From: Tamarix chinensis
Lineage: Eukaryota > Streptophyta > Magnoliopsida > Caryophyllales > Tamaricaceae
Assembly: GCA_030549775.1 (NCBI GenBank)
Contig: CM060181.1
Span: 54,070,218 to 54,134,217 of the forward strand
DNA length: 64,000 nucleotides
Direction: 5' to 3'
The translations under genes and the position numbers were made by a program. A model generated the notes under the pieces. That model searched no databases and was not told the origin of the DNA. It was given only the letters and a program-made list of their open reading frames with translations. Shown one piece after another: positions 1 through 12,130 of the stretch; positions within the stretch are counted from its first letter, which is position 1; the number at the start of each line of letters is the position of its first letter.

Positions 1-2208
1 CACTCCACTTCCCTACCACCAACCACCCTTAACTGCCATCACCACTAGCAACATTACCCCTACCACCAACCACCATCACTACCAATTACTCCCTACTATG
101 ACCCCTTATTGGTCCTAACACCACCATCACCACCACCCTCATCGCTAACTATCACTACCGTCATCGTGTTTACTATCGCACTACTGCTATGCACCACCTT
201 GCCCAAGCCTTTTGCCTTTCGGTTACTTTATTTTTTCTTCCTCTCCTTTGCCTTAGTTTCCCCTAGATTAATTTTTTCTAAGTCTAATTTTTCATAATTT
301 AACTTTTAAGTGATATCCAGGTGGTATTAGAGGAAAAATCATAGGTCTTACATGTTTAGAAATATAATATACTTCGGTAAGGATACATGTCATAGTTAGG
401 GCTTTTACATAAAAAATGTGTATATTTGTTTGTGTATGATGCTCAAAATTTATTATGTGGAAAATAGTGTTATGATGATGATGCTATGTTGAAAATGTAA
501 AGGATATAGAAAAGCATGAGTTTGTGTATGTTATTGGAAATGAATTAGGATATTTAATATCTATGTATAATTGTGGCTATGAATTTTTATGATGATAGAA
601 GGTATTAGAGGTTGAAAAATAACTCATATTGGGACTTGTAGTATTTTTGCGGAAGAATGGGTACTTTAGTTATATTAGGGATATTTTGGTTAATATGGGT
701 TAAAAATATAATATTAGAAATTTTAATGTGGTAAATGGTTCAAAATAGTTTAAGTATATTATAAGGAAATTTTGGAGTGAATATGGAAGGTTAAAGTCTA
801 ATAAATGAGAAAAATGGTTTTAAGTGAAAATAATAACCCTAGGGGCAGAATCATTATCATATGTGTGAACTGTTGGAATTTGACCTTAAATTATAGATAT
901 GTTGATGATACTAGCATATTAGGTTTTTATATTAAATTTGGTGTTTATATGGATTTTATGGGAAAATTTATTGTTAAACTACAAAATTAGGGCTTTATAT
1001 GAAGTGTAAATAGTCACCCTAAGGGTAGGCTATTATCACATATGTAAGCTTTGGGAGTTGGACCTCTATTTTCTTCTATGATGTCAACAACAATATTTTG
1101 GAAATGTATATTAAATTTGGTGGTTATATGGATATTATGCGAAGAGTTATGATTAAATTGTGAAATTAGAATTTTATAGGAAATGTGAATAGTAACCTTA
1201 AAAGTAGTCCATTATCACATACATAAGACGTTGGAGTAAAAAAATTTATTTCTGGGTATGTTGTTAATAATAATATTTTAAGGATTAGTATTGAAGTTGG
1301 TGAGAAAATGAGTGTCGAGGGAGAATTTATGCTAGACTTGTGAAATAAGGATTTATTAGAGGAATATGACTTGTCCTTAGGAGAATATATTGGGATATGT
1401 GCCTTGCATGGTTATGTGCATGTTTATATGATGAACTTAGAATAAATAACCATAGATAAGATATTATTCATTTATAGTGACATATTATATGAGTCAGGAT
1501 CGGTTGTTCCTATCTGTTCCATTGTAAGAGAATAATGGGTAGGAACTTTATGTCCCAAGATTATATTTATGATATGGTTCCACTAGTTGATAATAGTGGC
1601 TAGGAGATTTATTCTTGGGGTTGTATTTATTGATATAGTTTCAACGATTGAGAATCGTGGGGGTCCTACACTCAAGTTAACTAAATCATTTGAATGATCA
1701 TAATCATTGATAAGATATTAATTGCATAAATTGAAATACCACATGAGTTAGGAACTATTATACTTATCCATTCCATTGGATGAGAATAGTGGCCAGGAGC
1801 TTTATACGATGGGGTTGTATATTATAATACCATTCCATCATTGAGAATATTATCTAGGAGCATTTTTATCCTAGGGTTGTATATTATTAATACCGTTCTA
1901 CCAGTTGAGAATAGTAGCTAAGAACTTTATGCTTGGGGATTGTATATTTATGACACCATTCCACCAATTGAGAATAATAGAGTCATTGAACTCAAGGTGA
2001 ATAAGATTATGGATATTGATCATAATATTATTATTGTAAGACATGGAAATCAATAAATGAGTTGGTACTTATATATTATTCTATATGCACATTTATCTCT
2101 TGTGATATTATGACTTAGTGTGATCATTTTGTAACTGTATTATTATCTTACTCAGTACGTAGCTTATTGATCATCCTTTCCATGGGTCTTTCTCATTCTC
2201 ATGAGCAT
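1..2208 (+). mobile_element. Long LTR A, left-truncated by the window edge and interrupted on the right by Athila-1
   Basis: This is the downstream part of a giant-LTR family member in forward orientation. Three things support that. The first 300 bases are rich in CCACCA, like the GC-rich leader of LTR H (52480-53060). At 1430-2000 there are degenerate copies of the CCACYGG...ATAATAGTGG block. At 2153-2208 the three-hairpin module appears in exactly the same register as in LTR H. Athila-1 inserts at the last base of that module, so the normal LTR end (GGGGTGTTACA) is missing, and I do not find it downstream of Athila-1. There is no credible coding sequence. The small ORFs at 109-297 and 805-990 resemble nothing I know. 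Confidence 0.75.
2153..2208 (+). other. Three-hairpin module of LTR A (diverged)
   Basis: The blocks are HP1 CAGTACGTAGCTTATTG (2153-2169), HP2 CATCCTTTCCATGGGTC (2172-2188) and HP3 (2189-2208). Block lengths and spacing (17, gap 2, 17, 20) match LTRs B, C and H. Pairing is weaker here than in H. Confidence 0.55.
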
Positions 2209-3377
2209 TGATAAGTTCATATTTTGATACATTTTATACCCTTATAATCTTATTTTTTAGTATTTTATTTAAGTAATATAGGTGAATAATTATGATTTTA
2301 TACTTAAGTAGTAATAATTACACAAATGTTATTATTTAAGCTAAAATGATATAAATTAAATAAATTTAGAGTATAATATTATTTATTAATTTTCATTGAA
2401 TTTTATTTTGTAGGTATTATTTTAAAATAAAAGAAAAAAAAGGAAATCGGACCAACGACCCAAAGGTTGAAAGCCCAAAGGCCAAGGAATGACAAAGAAA
2501 AGAAAAACGAAGCCAAATGGAAGCATAATAAGTAGGGCTTATGTTGAGGTAGGGAGGATCGACCGAAAAAAAAAAATTAAAAAGGTGACAGGCGCGAAAT
2601 TCAAAGGGGAAGAAGCCATAAGTCGTAGAAAGAAAGAAAGAAAGAAATAAAAGGCCAAGGACATGAGAGGGAAGTAGCCGTCAACTAGAAAAGAAAAAGG
2701 GAGGATAGGCAGAAGGCTTGGGAGTCAGCCACATGAATCCTAGGACATAGGAGGGCACCATCTGTCAGGGTGCAGGCACAAAAAGAGATAAAGGCCAGGG
2801 AGCAGCCACTGCACGGAATTTGGAGAACGAGAGGAAGGACGAACTGCCAGAGGCTAAGCGTGAGGTAATAATAATAATATCCATAATTTTGATGAATAAT
2901 AATAATATTAACCTTATTAATAAGTTTAATATAGGCGCTTTGTCATATTAATTAATTAAGGGAAGTAATATAAGGTGTATGGATCTGCTTTTAGTGTACA
3001 ACTTGGTCGATCTCATTATCATGATTAAATATTGACTTAGAATTAATATTATACTTTTGACCTAATCTAGTGGTGGATTTCAGATTCCCTAGCATATTTA
3101 TCATATATGTGGTTTTCCATTTTTTTCTATTATTATTTTAATTTATTTAATTTATTATTTTTATTATCTTCATCATCTTATATTTTTATAACCCCCATTA
3201 GTATTTTTCTTATTTATTTACTTTGTGTTATTTAGGGTTTTTATTTTTGTTCTTATTTCAAGCTAGTTAGATAGAGGTGCTCCCTCTCAATCCTCAATTT
3301 CGAACGATATCCTTTTTTGCCATTACTACAATTAATAACAAGAGGGTTTAAATTGCGTGCTGGCTACGGCCACACCA
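2209..3377 (+). repeat. 5' LTR of Athila-1
   Basis: It starts TGATAAGTTCATATTTTGAT and ends near CACACCA, five bases before the primer binding site. Length is about 1.17 kb, comparable to the 1.38 kb LTR of Athila-2. It contains a purine-rich stretch (2430-2850). The right boundary is inferred by aligning to the Athila-2 LTR/PBS junction and could be off by a few bases. Confidence 0.8.
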
Positions 3378-3382
3378 ATTTT

Positions 3383-3400
3383 TGGTGCCATTGCCAGGGA
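3383..3400 (+). other. Primer binding site, tRNA-Asp type, mutated
   Basis: TGGTGCCATTGCCAGGGA differs from the Athila-2 site TGGCGCCGTTGCCGGGGA (complement of a plant tRNA-Asp 3' end) at three positions. All three are C-to-T or G-to-A changes within CG dinucleotides. Confidence 0.85.
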
Positions 3401-3530
3401 TTGGTAACTTTGCCTGTATTATACTAGCAAAATTTTCTTAGTGTTTTATGTGTTTTTCTTTTTAGTTTTTTTTATTTAGTACGGTTTACTTGGTTAAAGT
3501 GTTTCTCTTATTTCAGGTATCCACTAGTGA

Positions 3531-5012
3531 ATGTATACGAGAGGAAAACCACAAGGAGAGTTGATACCAGTGAATCTTGATATAGAGAGGTTCATTCAAT
3601 CAATTAGAGAGTTAAGAGTTTGCGGTTCTCCATCGTCATCAAAAGATCCCATTTAAATCACTTATATGGCAGCTAACAGGAGTTTACGGAAACTAGCAGC
3701 CCATAATATAGCTGAAGCTGTACCTACATGCATAGGTTATTCTAAGCCAGTTGAGGGGAAGGAAAAGGATTTCGATCTAAAGTCCAGCCTACTTCATTGT
3801 CTTCCAACATTCCATGGTCTCCCAAGTGAAGATCTAAATAAATTCATAAAGGAATTCCAATTTGTATGTGTCTCCATGTGCCCCAAAGAGGCAGATCTTC
3901 AAATCTTGAAGCTGAAGGCATTTCCATTTGCCTTGATGGATGGCGCGAAAGACAGGCTTTATGAGTTGCCAACAGGGTAGATATACTCATGGGACAACTT
4001 GGCAAGTGCTTTCTTAGACAAATATTTTCCAGCATCACGTGTCATGGTACTTAGAAAGAGGATCACCGGGATCCAGCAAGAGCCTAACGAATCATTCCAT
4101 GTATACTACAATAGGTATAAGGGTTTGCTATCACAGTGCCCACAACACAGGATGAGGGAATATAATTTGTTGCAATATTTATATTAGGGTCTCACTCTAC
4201 TCAAAGGGAATATGTTGGATGTAGTAAGTGGCGGTGCCTTTTTGGATAAAGATCCCATTTCAGCACAAGTCCTATTAAAGCACCGAGCCTCCACTACACA
4301 ACAATATGATGGTCTTTCTACTCATGCAAGAGTAATTGAGGTGAGTGTAAATCAATTTGATGATAGACTTAACCAACTCACTACTCTTGTTTCACAGATT
4401 GCAATAGCTACTAAAGCTCTTACTACATATGGAGTGTGTTCGGCAATAGGAAATCTGAATGAGAAATGTCCACAGATGATGGGAGGAGAGGACCATACGC
4501 AAGCAAATTCTATTGGATTTTCAAATACTTATCATCCAGGTATGCACAACCATCCTAATTTTTGTTGGAAAGATAATAATAATGTTCTTAAACCTCCAGG
4601 TTTCAACCAAGTGGGACCGAGGTTTAATAAAAAATCACAAGGAGGATCTTCTCAACCTCAAGCTCCAATCACTGATAAATATGATAAGATATTTGAGTTG
4701 CTAACTAATGGATAGAATTAGCTAATGTAAAGTCAAATCAACATGGATATGAGAGTGGTGAATATTGAGAGGCAAATGGGAGAAGTAGTTACTAAGTTAA
4801 ATTAATTGCATGATCTGGGAAAATTACCAAGTAGCACCATACCCAATCCAAGGGGAAATTTTGAATCAGCTAATGTAGTGGTGACTAGGATTGGTAAATC
4901 ATGTGAGAATAATTCAACTAAATCCAATGAGAATCTAGAGCAATTGGAAGAAGACCCTACTACAAAAGAGAGGGAGAGCATGAAGAAGCAAGAGAATAAA
5001 AGCGGAAACTGA
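3531..5012 (+). pseudogene. gag: Athila-1 gag (capsid), degenerate
   Basis: Gag forms the virus-like particle of the element. The start ATG at 3531 begins MYTRGKPQGELIPVNLDIER. The capsid core at 3666-4300 shows the Athila pattern: LPTFHGLPSEDLNKFIKEF, then KLKAFPFALMDGAKDRL, then FLDKYFPASR, then a cysteine-containing LLSQCPQHRMREYNLLQYLY stretch and DVVSGGAFLDKDP. The reading frame is continuous, but stops interrupt it at about 3654 (TAA), 3978 and 4185 (TAG), 4713 and several sites to 4805. A basic, glutamine- and glutamate-rich linker follows at 4806-5012 in the same frame. No zinc-knuckle motif is evident. It is non-functional. Confidence 0.85.
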
Positions 5013-5057
5013 CAAATAATTGATCAATCCGCTAGTGAACTAAAATTTAAAAGTTCT

Positions 5058-5755
5058 TTGAATGGTAAATCCTATACCATTCCTAATAATGTTATAACTA
5101 AACCTATTTCTGCTGCTCCTTTTCCTAGCAGGTTATCCAAATCAAAGAAAGATGAGAGTGATCAAGCAATTTTGGATACATTTAAGAAGGTGCAAGTTAA
5201 CATTCCACTCCTAGAAGCTATTAAGCAAGTGCCCAAATATGCAAAATTTTTAAAGGAGTTATGCAACACAAGAAAGAGATTGCGGGAGAGGGAAGTAGTT
5301 AAAATGAGTGAGCAATTATCCGTGGTAATACAAAGAAAATTACCTCCAAAGTGCAAGGACCCTGGTAGCTTCACTGTCCTATGTGTGATTGGCAACAACA
5401 GGTTTGAAAATGCCATGCTAGACTTAGGTGCATCTATTAATGTTATTCCATATTCTATTTATGCATCATTAGTTCTAGGAGAGCTTAAGAAGGATAATGT
5501 TATCATTCAACATGCAGATCCCTCTAACGCATTCCCTAAGGACTTGTAGAAGATGTCCTTGTGCAGGTGGGTACACTTATATTTCTGATGGATTTATATG
5601 TGTTGGATATGGATGAGAGTAGCTCAAGTCCAATGCCATTGCTTTTGGAAAGGCCTTTTATGAGAACTACTCGCACAAAGATGGATGTTTATACAGGTTC
5701 TCTTACTATGGAGTTTGATGGAGAAGTCATAAACTTCAACATTTTGAAGCCATGA
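5058..5755 (+). pseudogene. Athila-1 aspartic protease region, degenerate
   Basis: Protease matures the polyprotein. The stretch from 5058 is in the gag frame and contains IPLLEAIKQVPKYAKFLKEL and KLPPKCKDPGSFTVLCVIGN, which typically precede the Athila protease. The active-site motif is DLGASINVIP at about 5421-5450, so the catalytic Asp is kept. A stop at about 5547 and a frameshift move the distal part (LDMDESSSSPMPLLLERPFM, from 5561) into another frame. A further shift near 5752 leads into pol. Confidence 0.85.
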
Positions 5756-7438
5756 GGTACCCCATGGATGATCATTCTTATCATACTATTTATGCCATTG
5801 ATCTTTTAGCACAAGATTACCTTGAGGAGGATGAAGAAGATCCATTATCAATCACTCTTATGCAAAAATTAGGATTGGTCAAAAAAGGGGAAGACACTTC
5901 TTTGGAAGAGATAGAAGCGATGCTTTCTCCACATCTTGTGGAAATCATAACACACATGGAGGCAAACCCTCCATATCGGTATGGATCCCCTCCTCTTTCA
6001 ATTCCTTCAGCTACTAATAAGCTGGTACCTTCTGTGATTCAGGCTCCCACATTAGAGCTCAAGCTATTGCCAGATCATTTGAAATATGCATACTTAGGAG
6101 ATAGAGAGACCCTTTTGGTGATCATATCTTCAAAGTTGACCAAGGATCAAGAAAGAAAGCTGCTTGAAGTCCTTAAAGCCCACATAATAGCTATTGGATG
6201 GATGTTAGCAGACATAAAAAGGATAATCCCTACTATGTGTGTGCATCGCATACTTCTTGAAGAAGAAGCCAAGCTAACTCGGGAACCTTAGCATAGACTT
6301 AACCCTCCTATGATGGAGGTAGTAAAAAAGGAAATCATCAAGCTCTTAGATTGTGGAGTCATCTACCCAATTTCATATTCTAAGTGGGTGGCATCTATTC
6401 AGGTGGTACCTAAAAAGTTAGGGGTCACGGTAGTACAAAATAAGGAGAATGAGCTGGTTCCTCAAAGGACAGGAATCGGGCATTGAGTATGCATTGATTA
6501 CAAGAAGTTAAATGCCACAACAAGGAGAGATCACTTTCCTCTACCATTTATTCACCAAATATTGGAGAGATTGGCTGGTCATTCATATTACTGATTTCTT
6601 GATAGGTATTTTGGTTAAAATCAAATTCATATAGTAGAGGAGGATCAAGAGAAGACTACTTTCACATATCCATTCGACACATTTGCTTATCAACACATGC
6701 CTTTTAGCCTATGCAACACACCTGTTACATTCGAAAGATGTATGGTTGGTATTTTCTCTGACTATATAGAGAAGATTATTGACGTTTTTATGGATGATTT
6801 AAGTATCTTTGGAGATACTTTTGAGTCTTGTCTCGATAATCTGACTTTTATCTTGAAAATATGTGAAGAAACTAACCTTGTACTTAATTGGAAAAAATAT
6901 CATTTCATGGTAACATAAGGAATAGTACTCGGTCATATTGTCTCATTTAGGGGGTTAGAAGTCGATAAAGCTAAGATCGATGCTATGCGTTACTTACCCT
7001 CTCCCACTTGTGTGAGAGAGGTGCGTTCTTTTCTTGGACATGCAGGGTTTTATAGACGATTCATTAAGGAATTCTCTAGCATTGCACATCCATTGACATG
7101 CCTTTTACACAAGGATGTGCCATTTGATTGGAGCAAGGAGTGTCAGAAAGCTTTCGATGAGCTTAAAAAGCTCCTAACAACAGCTCCAATGATGCTACCT
7201 CTAGATTGGGTCATATCGTTTAAGATAATGTGTGATGCCTCTGACTATGCAATTGGTGTAGTCTTAGGGCAACAAAAGGATGAAAGCCTTACGTCATTTA
7301 CTATGCTTCCATAACTCATAATGATGCTTAGTTGAGTTACTCCACTATTAAAAAATAATTGTTAGCCATAGTATTTGCTCTTGAAAAATTTAGATCATAT
7401 TTACTTCAAACTAAAGTTATTGTTTTTACAGATCATTG
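5752..7438 (+). pseudogene. pol: Athila-1 reverse transcriptase and partial RNase H, degenerate
   Basis: The pre-RT linker (5752-6288) ends in an amber stop. RT follows in the same frame with several further stops: VIYPISYSKWVASIQVVPKK at about 6358, CIDYKKLNATTRRDHFPLPF at about 6490, then MPFSLCNTPVTFERCMVGIF at 6697. The catalytic box VFMDDLSIFG at about 6784-6813 keeps both aspartates. The thumb and connection segment (6985-7314) has SFLGHAGFYRRFIKEFSSIA. RNase H begins with IMCDASDYAIGVVLGQ, first catalytic Asp present, and stops near 7438. The frame from 5752 to 7314 is continuous apart from stop codons, at least one of which looks like CAG to TAG. Confidence 0.88.
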
Positions 7439-7990
7439 AATTTGGAAAGTAGGGGTTTGCTCAAGTCTGCTTGCACCGCAAGACGTGTATAACCCCCTCG
7501 CATTACGTTAGTCGTGGTAAAGTCCACCTTCAAAGGTGTACCAATTAGTTTACCTATACAAAGCAACATGTCCTTATGGTAGTAAGCGGGTAAATCAGGA
7601 AGACGTACCCAGACTGTCCATGTACTAACATCAATTTGACTAGGTTGAAACTTCGACTCCCATTTGTGCGCAAGAAGAAATGATTGGCTATCGTCCAATA
7701 CCCCCCGGTTAAGGCAAAGTCCTAGTCATCCTTGAATCCAAACCGAGTGACATAGGAGCCCTTCCCCTCGTCGATCAAATTCATTGGCTCATTCAAAGTT
7801 TAGATCGTCTTTAGCCTCTCGGAGAGGAACTTGAATCCTACAGTCTTGCCTAAGAACTTGATGATTAAGGTAGGGCGCTATGACCTCCGCAATGCCATAC
7901 TTTCCTCCTTTATAAAAACCAGTTGTGACATGCTAGTCATCCACTTCATCTGAGTCCGAATCTTTTGCTGCAAACTCGGCAAATCCTTTT
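7439..7990 (-). pseudogene. LINE ORF1 fragment (DUF4283-type)
   Basis: Read on the reverse strand, this matches the N-terminal domain of plant L1-type ORF1. It has a KFLGKTVGFKFLSERLKTIW-like segment, then an aromatic stretch (WESKFQPSQIDVSTWTVWVR, 7698 downward), then LPDLPAYYHKDMLLCIGKLI, GTPLKVDFTTTNVMRGGYTR and LAVQADLSKPL. Plant LINE ORF1 proteins carry this DUF4283 fold and are thought to bind RNA. ORF2 is absent. The fragment directly abuts the truncated RNase H of Athila-1, so this is either an end-joining junction or the edge of a larger rearrangement. It is separate from the LINE at 29882-38900. Confidence 0.75.
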
Positions 7991-8050
7991 CCTTAAGAGT
8001 CCACCTTCTAATTCCAATAAGTCTTATTATTATTTGTTTTTTCAATACCT

Positions 8051-10878
8051 CACTGTATGAGGCAGCTATTGCTACAACAATATAATTAGTGCACCATATC
8101 GGCGGCTATTGTAACAAGAATGGTCATATATAACCCATCCAGTAAAAGCTAAAGCAGTTCGAATAAAAGTGGATGTTGTGAAGACTATAGATGATGGTTG
8201 TTATAAATTTATATTCACCGTCTATAGTGTATCCTAAGTGGAGCATTTGGAAGAAGACTATAGGTGATGATTTTTTTAAATATAATTTTTAAGTTATAGA
8301 TGATAGTTTTACACTATAATTATTGTTTATACCTCAATTTATTTATTTATTTATCATTCCTTCACTTTAATGTAGATTTTTTTCACCCATTTCACTTTAA
8401 TGTAGAAGAGGGAATTCTAACGCTGCAAATAACCTCTACCATTTCTGCCACTTCAAACATTCTTCTCTAATGACAATGGTCATCTTTTCCTCTTCCTTTT
8501 TCCATCTCTGTTGTTCTTCATATTTTGGGCATGCATTTTTCTCTTTCATTCTTATTTAATGTTGCACAAAAAATCAAGTTCTCTATGCTTAAATAGTTTT
8601 ATTTTCTTGAAATATGCTTGCTCAAATTATCTTCTAAATTTGTTATATACCCTTAAAAAGTGCTTTTGAGTGTTTCTTAGAGTGTTGTTTACCATCCTAG
8701 GTTTTAGAATTTTTATTTATTTATTCTATAGCATACGTGATTTACATGCTTTGTTATTGGGTTGGTTTCTAATGTCTTATCAATTAGGAGAACAAAATAT
8801 TGGTTGCTATTAGTTGGTTGGTTACAAGCTATGTTATAATGTCGCTATTGATTTGAGTGTTTCTCGGAGTGTTGTTCACTATCATGTGATCATATAATTT
8901 TATTGTATTTTCATTTTTCATGTTCTTTAGTAAATAGAGGTAGAATAACTTTATGGAATTTCACAATGGTTTATTTAATGCTTTCTTGTTGTGTATTGGA
9001 ATTTCAAAATATGGCAAGATAATCTAGGTTTAGGAATTTTGCTTGTTTGCTTATTTGAAGCTAGAAAAAATGGATCAATACCTTATTAAAGTCTAAGAAT
9101 TTTATTTCTTTGATGGTTTCATGGAGGTATGACACTTCAAGATGATAGGGGGAGATGCTAATGGAAAAACAGAGAGGGTGTAGGTGAACATTGTATCTAA
9201 GTTATGACACAAGGGACTTAGATATGTAGTTGATAAGTTTACTAATTAAAGGGTGCAGACTAGATAGAATGAGGCATGTTATATAAGTCATGCAAAAGTT
9301 AAAGCTCATGCAATATTTTTCTCACAATTCCTAACTTGAGAAAGGTACCTACTGAGATAAAGGAGAAGTTATGGGCTGATATATAGGTATATTAATCATT
9401 TATATACAAATATTTTGTTATCCCTTAAATTATATACTAATAAATTTAGATGTGGAGTAATTTTAACATACCCAAACACTATAAGAAGATTATACTTTGA
9501 AAGTGTGCTAAATCTTGCAAATACTTTAAATCTAATTTAGCATGTCTTTACATGTTTGTTAAATATGTTACTTACCTATCACGATTACCAACATATTAAC
9601 GATCCTTTATCACACCCTAAAAATGGGTTGAGTTTGTTGAGTCTATGAAGTCAAAAAAGAAAAAAGAAAAAAGAGAAGATAAGGTATGTAACTACTTGCA
9701 TTATATATTATACATTAAATAATACTTATAATCATATATACATTTATTTTTCTCTCTAACTTGTATATTGTTGGTAATAGAAGAAGAGCCAAAAGGCAAA
9801 GGAAAAAACAACGAAAAATACTTACCCTCATAAGAATTCACGCACAAGCTATAATGCCGTAAAAAATAATTTAGTAAGGAAATAAATTAGGTCATTGTAT
9901 ATTGATTATTGTTAGTTTCAAACAATAATAATTAACTTGATTTTTAATTTTATTCTAAAGGAGAAGGAGCTAAAGGACCACATAGAAAATGTACTCTATA
10001 TTTACCTCCTATAAGAATGGATGTGTGGGTGAGAGTTAAGGTTAGAGTATACAAGAGTGAGATTTTTGGATAGCCAATTAATAAGGTTAGGCAAGAGTGG
10101 TTAGATTTTATCTTTGAACTAAATATCTATGTCAAGAGTGGTTAGGTAAGACTTCAATTGTAGGTAGTTTTTTATTTGTTAATGTCGATATGTGCATGTA
10201 TACTTGATTTATTTTTAGGATTGTAGTATATTTTTCATTGATGTAGCTATATCTTGATCAATGAGATTATACACAACATTACTACTTTTGTATTAGTTCT
10301 GTATACATGATCAATAATACTTGATTAATGTAACATCTTTTATATAACGATCATGTATATACTTTATTTTTTTATAGACTTTAAGTTGTATATATGCATG
10401 AGATACAAAACATTGATGGTTGTGTATCAATTTTAAATATATGTATGTGATGTTGGTGGCATGTTCAAATTTTATTTTTAGAAAAAGGATTATAGATGAA
10501 TATTTTAACATAAAACCATTTCCATACCTTAGTGGGGCGGTTAAATAAAATATTTGCTATAGGAATAAACATTGTTGTTAATATATAATTATTGTCTATA
10601 ATATAGTGGAAATATTTTTCCAAAAATTGGTAAAATAATATATGATGATTTTAACTTGAAATTGCCATTTATAGTAAATTTTAGTGGGTGGTTACAAATT
10701 GAAACATTTGCATATTCATTCACACATTTTTAGAGATATTTATATTTTTATTTCATCTTACATGGTTGTGTTTTGAATATTCTTTTATATTATAGAGGAT
10801 TGTAACCTACACGATTGTTGATTTCCACTTATCTTTTATCATTTTCATCTACTATCTTTGACTCTTTTTGTACTAGTG
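8051..10878 (+). mobile_element. CACTA-like DNA transposon remnant
   Basis: The right end reads CTCTTTTTGTACTAGTG (to 10878). Its complement, CACTAGTACAAAAAGAG, looks like a plant CACTA terminus. The left end is uncertain. CACTGTATGAGGCAGC at 8051 shares only CACT with it, and no 3-bp target duplication is seen. Subterminal DNA on both sides carries ACTATAG/CTATAGT palindromic motifs (8184-8228, about 8260-8310, about 10560-10620), as expected for CACTA. Traces of a TNP-like protein lie inside (9120-10150). The rest (8340-9120, 10150-10530) is AT-rich without recognisable content. Confidence 0.5.
9120..10150 (+). pseudogene. Plant transposase-like (Transposase_24/Ptta-En-Spm style) remnant
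   Basis: Short fragments in shifting frames follow the order seen in the accessory protein of plant CACTA elements. They are VPTEIKEKLWADI (about 9340-9380), an FNIPKHYKK-like stretch ending in YFKSNLACLYMF (about 9455-9560), a block with PLSHPK (about 9605), SQKAKENNEKYLPS (about 9785) and MDVWVRVKVRVYKSEIFG (about 10017). There is no open frame. The call rests on motif order rather than on any long alignment. Confidence 0.4.
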
Positions 10879-11070
10879 AACACAATGCTTGAGTAAATCC
10901 ATGCGATTTTTTCCCTCTAAGGTTTCTATATAAGTATATTGAGATTCCCCTTCAAGAAGGGAATTTTGCATGGAGACGTCATCCATTGCCATATGACCTA
11001 GTGGTTACTTTATCTATTCAACATTAGATTTGTAACCATTATTAGTACCATCCCCTTCTTTTCCATTACA

Positions 11071-11478
11071 TGATATAGGGAGATAAGAAAATTGAGATGA
11101 GTAATTAGCTCCTAGATCATTGCAGATGTGGACACCCAACCTGGTGCGGGGATATATTCCCTCTAACTGCATTGGCATATGTTGGTTCCATTCTATTAGG
11201 ATCACTTATCTATTTTTACCCCATGTATTTTATTTCTAAATTTCTTTTTTAGATAATTTTCATTTCTAAATTCTCTACATATAATGAATTAATCAGTAGG
11301 GAAAAGGGGAGTAAATGGAAACCAAATGAAATTTGTTCCCTCATCACTCCTCTTGTTATTTCTCTCATTTGCCATAGACTAGTTTTTTGTGCTAGCTGGT
11401 ATTATGCTTGTGAATTAAGATTCTTAGATTCCACTCATTGATCATCTATTTTTATTGAAATCCCATGCTTGGATTACT
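11071..11478 (+). repeat. 5' LTR of the Reina-like element
   Basis: It starts TGATATAGGGAG. It aligns with the split 3' LTR (23046-23113 plus 29667-29881) over shared blocks such as GATGTGGACACC, ATATATTCCCT, TTAGGATCACTT and CCTCATCACTC. The end is placed just before the TGGTATCA primer site and is uncertain by a few bases. The five preceding bases are TTACA. The matching right copy would lie beyond the truncated 3' LTR. Confidence 0.75.
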
Positions 11479-11480
11479 AA

Positions 11481-11488
11481 TGGTATCA
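11481..11488 (+). other. Primer binding site, tRNA-iMet type
   Basis: TGGTATCA is the first eight bases of the usual initiator-Met primer site (TGGTATCAGAGC). The last bases are lost. Confidence 0.65.
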
Positions 11489-12130
11489 CTATTATTAAAG
11501 GTTTTGATCCACCCAAAAATATGTTAGATGCAACTTGTCAAACTTCAATTAAGGATCTGGAAGACCATGTGAACCATAGGTCCAAAGCAATGGATGTGAA
11601 GCCAGACTCTGTCCTGAATGTGATCCAACAATTGCTAAATGATTCTTTGGGACTCCAAAAGGATGCTAATGTGACACCCCAAAATTCACTATTTTTTTCA
11701 AACTTGAAGCAATTAAATTAAAAACCTGTGAATTTTGGGGATGTTACCTCCACACTTAGTACCATAATGGTTCATTTATACCGTTCCAGTACCAAGTGCT
11801 AAGGCTAAGAAAATATTATCATCAAACTCAAATTAATACTTAAACCAAAAGTTCATAAACACGCAAACCAGAATACACATAAAAGTTTACATAATCCGAA
11901 GTATAAAATCGAAGTTCCTTGAAAGGAAATAATGTCTACTGACAATAATATCTAATTTTAGAAAATCTGATACAGAAAGAAAATAACATGAAGAAATAGA
12001 ATGAAATAAAGGGAGAATCCGGCCACGTCACTCCCAATCCATGACTCAGCACTCAACCCTGCCTGATGCCTCATGGATATTAAAGGATCAAAATAAACAT
12101 CACCTACCTGCAACATGTTAGATGAGACTC

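Larger units (their letters stand above)
2209..7438 (+). mobile_element. Athila-1, Athila-type Ty3/gypsy retrotransposon, 3' truncated
   Basis: The order is 5' LTR (2209-3377), tRNA-Asp primer binding site (3383-3400), gag, protease, reverse transcriptase and the start of RNase H. Sequence homology stops within RNase H after a TDH-like motif near 7438. Integrase, polypurine tract and 3' LTR are absent. The element sits in long LTR A. The five bases before it (AGCAT, 2204-2208) cannot be paired with a right-hand copy because that end is lost. Gag to protease (3531-5549) stays in a single frame with about eight stop codons and almost no indels, which suggests decay mainly by point mutation. Athila assignment rests on the gag and pol sequence style and on the tRNA-Asp primer site. 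Confidence 0.9.

Noticed and set aside
8051..8066. CACTGTATGAGGCAGC as the left terminus of the CACTA element
   Set aside because: It shares only the first four bases with the right terminus, and the neighbouring trinucleotides (CCT and AAC) do not match. Used only as an approximate boundary.
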